DNA of 64,000 nucleotides, taken from assembly GCA_963281155.1 (NCBI GenBank), contig CAUJLY010000005.1, forward strand, positions 124,001 through 188,000, given 5' to 3'. The notes under the pieces are model-generated. The model did not search any database, had not been told where the DNA came from, and was given only the letters and a program-made list of their open reading frames with translations. This document shows positions 56,713 to 64,000 of this stretch, one piece after another. The DNA is from Rhabditophanes sp. KR3021. Taxonomy: Eukaryota; Nematoda; Chromadorea; Rhabditida; Alloionematidae. The number at the start of each line of letters is the position of its first letter. The first letter of the stretch is position 1. The translations under genes and the position numbers were made by a program.

Positions 56713-58927
56713 ATGATCCATATCAACATTCCTTCAACACAAACGTTCCCTGAATATAACAATCCTGCAAAGCATTTTCATGTAAGTTATTATTTATTAG
56801 CTTAACACCTGATCAGATGACCAATAACTCCAATATTGACATAACTAACTAACATTCACAGACATTTGACTTTTACATCAACGGAGCTTACCATTCAACA
56901 GTCCGCTACTCACACCTATTTGCCTTACACGAAAAACTTATAACGAATTTTGGGTTTCGTTTGAAAGTTGACTTTCCACCTAAAAAATTCACAAGATCCC
57001 TTTCAAACAAACAAATTAACAGGAGGAAAGTTGAGTTGGCTCAATATTTTCAAAATATACTACTTAATCCGGATGTAGCGAATCATTATTTGTTGGAGAG
57101 GAGTTTTCTTGATTTTCAGGTAAAATATTTTATTAATTAACAAAATACAACAAAAGATTTATTCATTTAAAAGGAATCAATAGGGGCCACAGACAGGAAA
57201 CGTTTAGTATTAATGTTTTGACCATCATTATTCTTTTTTTAATCCATACAAATAGTCTAAAAAGGTCTTATTGGTCGGAATTAGTAATCTGGTTGCGGAA
57301 AGCATCGATCAAGGTTGTTTCTACATTCTCAATCATCTTATTAAATGGACAAATCTTTCTGGTGATGATTAACTCTTATCCCCAAAATGCTGATCCAATC
57401 AGAATAAAAGAGATTATACAACATCTTGGGTAGTGGCATTGTCTTCCGTCTATACTCTTATTTATTCCTGGATACACTCGATTAATCGAGTCCCAAAAAT
57501 ACTTTGTCATTCTCACTAGAAGGAACCATTATCGTTAATAAAGCAATCTTATTGGCAAGACGTTTCCATTTTTATGCGGTAAGACTTTGCCCGAGTTTGC
57601 TCAAATGTACTAGGATCTTTTGCATATTTAGTTTTGAAAAGGTATTTGAGGAACTTTTTTATTCATCTTTTAAAAAGATGCCATGTAGATGGGGAGTTTA
57701 AAGGGCATAATCTTAAAAAAGTACTGACACAGTGCCCATAAATTTGATTTTAAATAAAATGATACAAATAAATAGCTTCCAACTAATATTGGAAATGTAA
57801 AAGAACAAAGTTTGAAAGTATCGTATGAAAGTCAACTTATTAATATTCGCATTCTGTTTCAGGTCAATTCTTATAATCCGGTGTCTATTAATGTGGCGTT
57901 GGAAGTTTTCGATTCTAATGGGAGGAAAGTAAGTATCAAGTGTGGAGTGAGAGATCCTTCCTCGCATATATTAAAGTCAGCTTTAGAGGCATTTGGTGTT
58001 GACTTGTCGTTAATTAATCATTTTGGATTATTCCTGGCTCATAATAGAAAGCCACTTGAAAAGAGATATGATGGGTTTGACATTATTGTGAAGAGATGTT
58101 TAAAAAACTTTGAAAATCCATATGTTTCCATGCAACTACTTAACCAAAAACTAGCAGCTAATGGCATCTTCCATAAGCTAGTCATCAGAAAAGTAATTTA
58201 TGATCCAGCTATTGAAGAGTCTCTTTTATTCGACAACGGAACCTTGAATTTGTTATATAATCAAGCTTTGAACGAATTTCTCAACAATAGAATGGACTGT
58301 GACGACCAAACCAAACTCAGTTTAAGAGAATACGCCGAAGAAGGGGAAAAGATATCGTTTTTGCGGTTGTGTCACTTACAACCAACGTATGGTTATGAGC
58401 ATCTGGAAGATGTAGAAACAAACTACCCACATCCCAATTCGCTTTCTTCAATCAAAATAGGGAGGCGTGAATTGATTTTAAGTGTGAAGGATAGAGATAC
58501 GGAAGCGGTGATTGAGTCCACCACCTTCAGAACAACCAGAATACGAGTATGGAAAATTGAATACAATTTTACAGCTGAAAAGCAACACTCATATGTGCTC
58601 AAATTCGAGTATCTAATGCCACCAAATGATTTTCGGTGGATTGATATCAACTCAAGCCAAGCAGTCACCATTTCTTTGTTCCTTCAATCTATGGGAACTG
58701 AAATTTTACTAGAAACCAAAAACAACAAACTGCTCCTTGAATGTGATGATTTATGCAAGACCTCAGCTAATGCCCTAGAACATATCAAAGAAAACTCTTC
58801 TCTCATTCATAATAGTCTTGCTTTAAACGAACAGGGAGTTGATAGATATGAAAGTTTTGAAGATGTTGTTGGATGGATGGCAGATGGAATACAAATGACT
58901 AATAGATTTAGTAGTGTTCTAGACTGA
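56713..58927 (+). CDS. Sorting nexin 17-type protein (PX-FERM)
   Basis: Endosomal cargo adaptor that recycles receptors with NPxY/NxxY tails. Exons 56713-56781, 56862-57119 and 57863-58927; 463 residues (human SNX17 is 470). The PX domain is at about 1-110: HFHTFDFYINGAYHSTVRYS, LHEKL, then FPPKKF and the helix RRKVELAQYFQNIL, ending LERSFLDFQ. The FERM part follows: F1 (VFDSNGRKVSIKC, LINHFGLFLAH), F2 (LFDNGTLNLLYNQALNEFL, LRLCHLQPTYGYEHLEDV) and a PTB-like F3 (TTRIRVWKIEY, WIDINSSQAVTISLFLQSM). The order and length match SNX17/SNX31. The 743-nt second intron contains reverse-strand coding-like sequence similar to that in the bark-like gene. Confidence 0.88.
57240..57660 (-). pseudogene. Possible family N remnant in the SNX17-type intron
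   Basis: Reverse-strand fragments in the 57120-57862 intron: LFKTKYAKDPSTFEQTRAKS, resembling the Y-x-KDP motif of the bark-like intron copies, and KMIENVETTLIDAFRNQITN followed by SDQ and a stop, resembling their ITNCD tail. The segments are in different frames, and the similarity is short, so this may be coincidence. Confidence 0.3.
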
Positions 58928-59108
58928 TTATACTTTATCTTTCTAATTTTTGACCCCTAAATAAAGATAAGCGGTTTTGTATTAAATAAAATTTATTCAA
59001 AAAAATAATTAAAATAAGAAGCGGAAATAATGTAAATGAAATTCATTCTTCCCCAAAACAATTAACAACACTAAGAATGAGGAAGCGTGAATAGCATTAC
59101 CAAACTTA

Positions 59109-60039
<931 letters not shown>

Positions 60040-60220
60040 TTATACTAACTAAATTAATAAAAGCTTTTCAAACAAAAATGTTATGGGCTGAACAATTGGG
60101 TAAAAGCACCCCAAATTCCAGTCAAACACCAACTAAAACTAAAATTTATTTAAAACTTCAAAAAGTAATCATCACAATTTAAGTTTCACAGTAAATATAA
60201 AATAAATGGTGTTAAATTTG

Positions 60221-60445
60221 CTACCAAGCTTCTTCATAACTGCGTTGTAAAGCATCGTAAGGAACGTGCGTTTGTTTGATGAAACTAATTCGGCCAGGAC
60301 TGGTAGTAGTTGGAATGTCCACGTTACCTTTCATTACAAGGCCAGGCATTTCCAAAGGAGCTTCTTTGAAGTCACCACAAAGACAGCTCATTTGAGGCAA
60401 GGAAGCAATTGAAGCACCAATAAAGATGGGAGAGAGGAATTTCAT
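60221..60445 (-). CDS. Small secreted peptide, unknown
   Basis: A single exon of 74 residues from ATG 60445. A hydrophobic start (MKFLSPIFIGASIASLPQ) looks like a signal peptide, followed by CLCGDFKE and a Pro/Gly-containing chain ending YDALQRSYEEAW. It lies between METTL1 and the MAIP1-like gene. No family recognised. Confidence 0.55.
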   Translation of the reverse strand: MKFLSPIFIGASIASLPQMSCLCGDFKEAPLEMPGLVMKGNVDIPTTTSPGRISFIKQTHVPYDALQRSYEEAW

Positions 60446-60637
60446 TGTTATCAGAATGGTTTGATGTTGATGGTTTTTACATTTCTTTTATACCAACTAA
60501 GGATCATTGTAGTTTTATTGCGAACCCATTATTTCGAATGTTAGGACCTTCATCTTTTCAATTTCACTGATTGGAATAGCGTAAACTAATAATATTAAAC
60601 ATTTCCTTTTTCTTTAGATCTTCATAATTGGCCGATC

Positions 60638-61286
60638 ATGTTCAAAAGTCATTGTTTCTTAAATTCAATTAAATCGCTTCCCGACATCCGGGGTACTTAT
60701 TTGGTTGGTAAGCCCTTTTTAGTCGCTCCAGCCTTTGAAGTACAAAGAAGTGTTGGTAATTTCTTTGCTCAGTATATGTATAGGATGAAGATAGAACAAA
60801 ATTATACTAAGGAAGGTTTGATTAGAGGATGTAATAAGGTAAGTATGTACTATTATTGCTTAGTTAGTAAATTTGTAGGCTATCATTTCATCTGCTAATT
60901 GCATTTTGAACCAAAAATGGGATGCTTACCAAAATGTAGCTACTCAAGAGTTGATCGGAGATTTAAAAGAAGAATTAGATGCCAAAACAGAGACACAGCG
61001 AAACAACCTTCAATTTATTCTCAATCAGGCCTTAGACGAAGATAATTTAACCCAAACAATCCTCGTATCATCTCTATTTACGGGTGATAACATCTTCAAA
61101 CTAGAAGAAAAATCCAAAGTATCTTTTCACACAGCCTTTGTCTCTTACATCTCAAATGCGAAAGACAAAAAGAATCCTTTGTACTGCAATATCGGTTTGT
61201 CTCGAACTGTTTCGCCTTTAGGAAAATGGAAAATAACTGGTATCAACTTTTTCGACAACGACTTTGCTCTCAACAATTCTTTTTAA
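60638..61286 (+). CDS. MAIP1-like mitochondrial protein (Tim44-like fold)
   Basis: Exons 60638-60838 and 60879-61286 (40-nt intron); 202 residues. The start is basic and hydrophobic with Ser (MFKSHCFLNSIKSLP), suiting a mitochondrial presequence. The body has FFAQYMYRMKIEQNYTKEGL, IRGCNKAIISSANCILNQKW, VATQELIGDLKEELDAK and a C-terminal beta region. The order parallels human MAIP1 (C2orf47): an FYFLIRxYFDKEF helix, a GAKQAFxxVSxLLSQCKFDxLEEL segment, VAKEVLHALKEKV, then strands. MAIP1 is a matrix protein that assists m-AAA protease and EMRE maturation. Similarity is by eye, so confidence is moderate. Confidence 0.5.
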
Positions 61287-61477
61287 TTTAGTTTGTTAAT
61301 AAATATTCCCTAGACGTCTATTTCTCTGTCTTCATTTTTAAGTTGCTTATTTTTAGTCAGCTTTTCTTGACCAGATAACACAAATTGGGAGAAGGTGTCT
61401 TTGGCAAAAAAAGTAGAGCATTTCCTTGAAATCTATTTATAGAAAGACACTAATTAGTCTTGCCATCCCGTATAATA

Positions 61478-61645
61478 ATGAAAGCTACCAACAAAAAGAT
61501 AAATATCTTTGATTCTCTAAAATCTGCCGCTACAAATGGAATCGCTAAGAAGAAAAAAAATGTGAAAGATGCGTTTGATTCGAAGGATTATATCAAATTT
61601 ACATTTGTTGGATATATGAACGGTAGTGATGAAATCAAGAAGTGA
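61478..61645 (+). CDS. Short lysine-rich ORF, tentative
   Basis: 55 codons from ATG 61478, rich in lysine (AKKKKNVKDAFDSKDY). No domain; the next gene converges on it. It could be a small secretory-less protein or chance. Confidence 0.25.
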   Translation: MKATNKKINIFDSLKSAATNGIAKKKKNVKDAFDSKDYIKFTFVGYMNGSDEIKK

Positions 61646-61732
61646 TGGTCAATATACTCAACTCCGTTCAATTCCCTGTGTAGTTATTAGTAAATTTTGT
61701 TTAAAATAAAACTTTTTAATCATTGTCTTTTA

Positions 61733-62815
61733 TTATTGTTTACGTTTCTTCATAAAAGTTGGTAATTGAAAGTTAAAAATTTCATAATCCTTAAAATACA
61801 TTAAATATAGATATTCCTGCAACTCTGGAGAGGCTATGATTTGGTTGAGAATACTTTGAGTGATTTTAGAATCTGCATGTGAATGAGATGTTTTTTTGGA
61901 TGATATACTGGCATAAATAAAGTCTCTCTTGGCTTTGGGAACTTTTCTTTCCTCGAGTATTTTTAAGATTTTGGAGTGGAAAGCGGGAATTTGTGCTTTG
62001 GCTGAGCTGAATTTTATTATTTTGTAATTCTTTGAATAATCTGATACATGACATTCCCCTAAATGGCAAATTTATTAACTAAAATAACGACTTATGCTTA
62101 CATGATTGGGGATAAAAATGAGAATCATAATAATAAAACTTCTTTGGACTAACTTCTCTTGTAGCTTCATTAAATAAACGGTTATGCAACTTTTTAATAA
62201 AACAACTTAAGTTCTGTTTGCATCCAAAACATATAGATTTTCTTTTATTGTTTTTAGCTTCAAAAATACACTTATCAACAAACCCAGAGACGAATCGCTC
62301 AATGGGTTCTCTTACTATGACATAATGTTTGAATGTTCTGAATAATTGTGGCAACTTGCCGTCACTATTTTCATTGGCGATTTGAGTCATACTTGTTTTG
62401 ATTGAAGATACAGGGCAATACGAGTAGGCCCAATTATAACTGACTATATTGTTAGCAGATTTAGCTTGGGCCGGTTCACTTAAATAACATATAATAGCTT
62501 GTAATATAGTGGAAAAGTTCTGCCATATAAATAATTAATTATTTTTTTCATATTTTTTGTTGTTACCTTATTAATAGCACAAAAATTAAACTTATACTTT
62601 TTTGACACAAGAAATCTATGTTGAATCTTTTTCAGATTAACAAATGGCTTGATACATTGTTTGGGACCTTGGCGATTTGCACATTTATGAAATTTTAAAT
62701 TACCCGGAATCTTTTCATTTCTAACAAAAAGAGCTCTAGTTTGGGCGACATTGAAAGCATTAACAGAATAATTTAGTATATTTAAAAAACAAATAACTAC
62801 CACAACAGCCCTCAT
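61733..62815 (-). CDS. Nematode-type carbohydrate sulfotransferase (Sulfotransfer_2 family)
   Basis: Golgi or secreted enzyme transferring sulfate from PAPS. Exons 62815-62567, 62519-62102 and 62058-61733; 330 residues. A hydrophobic N-terminus (VVVVICFLNILNYSVNAF) acts as signal or anchor. NKNFSTILQAIICYL matches the nematode family's K-N-x-S-T 5'-phosphosulfate-binding motif. VIVREPIERFVSGFVDKC is the 3'-phosphate-binding motif. The cysteine-rich CFGCKQNLSCFI and SHFYPQSWECHVSDY follow, then the typical C-terminal LYLMYFKDYEIF. The family is strongly expanded in nematodes. All three motifs are present, so it is probably active; the substrate is unknown. Confidence 0.85.
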
Positions 62816-63667
62816 CCAAATAATGGTTCATATTTGCACAAATTAGTATTTCATGAGTTTTTTAGATGATCGGTTAAGCTTCTTTATTAATTAAAGAGAC
62901 TTGTTTGGTGGGGATGATGTGATTAGTATGTCAATCTTTGACCATAATGATGACTGCGGGCTATTTAACCCTATCGGCAAGTTTATTAAAGTCACTTTTA
63001 GGATGATTTACGGGTGGAAAAGATAATTATTTGTTGGTAAAATGGGATGTAATAATTGGGTGTTGCTATTATTTATGTGTTTTCATTATTAGTTAAAAAT
63101 GGCATTGGTAACATTAATATTTACACTGAGAATGTTTATTAGCATATAATCAAAAAATATATTGTTATACATTTTGATGATCTAGTATTTATATAGACGA
63201 CAACTTAACATTATCTTCAGGACCAACAATAAGTTGAAGTTTCTTTATTTAAATACAAATAATTAATTCAAATTTTATGTATCAACTTGTTTTCATATTT
63301 TGAATAGACCATAAGTAAATGTTGCCTTCAAACAAAAGCTTCTCACAAGGCAAAGACTATTCAATTTAGGTAATTGGAATAATCAAAATGTTTAAAAAAA
63401 CAGCTTCTTATTTATTATCTGTGTTTTAAGGATTACAAGCTTTATATATTCCCATTTACCAAATTAATTTTTCTTATTTTTTATTCACCACCCTCTACAA
63501 CATTAAACCATCTATTACAATCCAACCTCAATGCACCCTTTTCAAATAAACTCTGATCCAATTTTGTAAGACCATTTCCACCAAAATGCGGTTCATCTTG
63601 CCCTCTCACACAACCCCATATACATTACCAAGTCATCCATTTGTTTAACAACACTTCCCCCTAAACC
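62816..63667. other. Intergenic, no gene seen
   Basis: AT-rich region between divergent genes; the last 150 bp is C/T-rich, as expected just upstream of a short 5' UTR. Confidence 0.45.
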
Positions 63668-64000
63668 ATGTCCCAATTTCTAGCAACAGCCGACATTTTC
63701 AAACCCGATGGCACATCCGCTAAAGGTGCTGAGTTGCTTAAGGACAAACTAGTGTTGCTTTATTTTTCTGGTTCTTATTGCAATCCCTGTCACATTTTTA
63801 CTCCTAAGTTAAAGGTAACAGCAAATTGACTAAATTTAACACAACTTTTAGCGTGCCTACGATACACTCATCGATCAAGGCCAACAAATTTCAGTTGTTC
63901 TCGTCACCAAAGACAAGACTATTGAAGCTTTTCAAGAATATTACAATGAAAAGATGCCTACCTTCAACTATCTTGCTTTCGGAGACCCAATCATCCCTCA
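63668..64000 (+). CDS. Thioredoxin-fold protein, nucleoredoxin-like (3' end beyond window)
   Basis: Exons 63668-63814 and 63852 onward; 98 complete codons before the window edge. The active site is CNPC in LYFSGSYCNPCHIFTPKL, replacing the usual Trp with Tyr before the first Cys. The segment continues with ISVVLVTKDKTIEAFQEYY and KMPTFNYLAF. It is clearly a relative of the gene at 46403-47035 (same FTPKL and E-YY-EKMP elements) but not a tandem duplicate. A further 50-60 residues are expected outside the window. Confidence 0.85.

Noticed and set aside
57218..57701. Plus-strand open frames in the SNX17-type intron
   Set aside because: They are flanked by exons that join cleanly at 57119 and 57863, and removing the intron gives the family length.

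Overview
The window looks like nematode genomic DNA: AT-rich, with short spliced genes on both strands. The evidence is the many 34-60 nt introns with strong TTTTAG acceptors, and the gene families present. These are ShKT-domain secreted proteins, a glutamate-gated chloride channel, a nuclear-receptor ligand-binding-domain protein of the nematode supplementary type, a nematode-style Sulfotransfer_2 enzyme, a GH18 chitinase and an SKP1-related protein. I cannot name the species. Exon structures were built by hand from reading frame and GT-AG (or GC-AG) signals. All non-partial models close in frame, except three genes that each carry one apparent -1 shift.

Layout. 1.8-3.6 kb: SH3-DH-PH Rho GEF (+). 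4.1-4.9 kb: MADF-domain gene (+, frameshifted). 6.2-8.3 kb: GluCl-type channel subunit (-, ten exons including a 16-nt microexon). 9.5-10.0 kb: secreted protein (-). 10-15.4 kb: no confident gene. 15.4-17.9 kb: C2H2 zinc-finger protein (+). 18.4-20.6 kb: two ShKT proteins (+). 21.4-22.2 kb: divergent SKP1-like protein (-). 24.0-38.3 kb: a 13-exon gene for a bark beetle/anakonda homologue of about 3167 residues (+). 39.0-40.6 kb: small membrane protein and NHR-type protein (-). 43.0-45.1 kb: unknown protein (-) head to head with a UPF3/SMG-4-like gene (+). 45.2-47.0 kb: HACD dehydratase, a small membrane protein and a thioredoxin-fold protein (-). 47-51.2 kb: no gene apart from a decayed Tc1/mariner element. 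51.2-53.8 kb: otubain (-) and DGAT2-family acyltransferase (+, frameshifted). 54.2-55.9 kb: chitinase with two hevein-like modules (+). 56.7-58.9 kb: sorting nexin 17 homologue (+). 59.1-60.4 kb: METTL1 (-) and a small secreted peptide (-). 60.6-61.6 kb: MAIP1/Tim44-like protein and a small ORF (+). 61.7-62.8 kb: sulfotransferase (-). 63.7 kb to the end: a truncated thioredoxin-fold gene (+).

The most unusual feature is inside the bark-like gene. At least five of its larger introns carry reverse-strand, coding-like copies of related sequence. The copies share protein motifs and, in two of them, the same splice position. One copy (25821-26239) still reads as an intact two-exon gene of 120 codons. 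Others are broken. A weaker related stretch sits in the large intron of the sorting nexin gene. I do not recognise the family. Most neighbouring genes look functionally unrelated, as expected for a eukaryotic chromosome segment, so no operon-like pathway is claimed.
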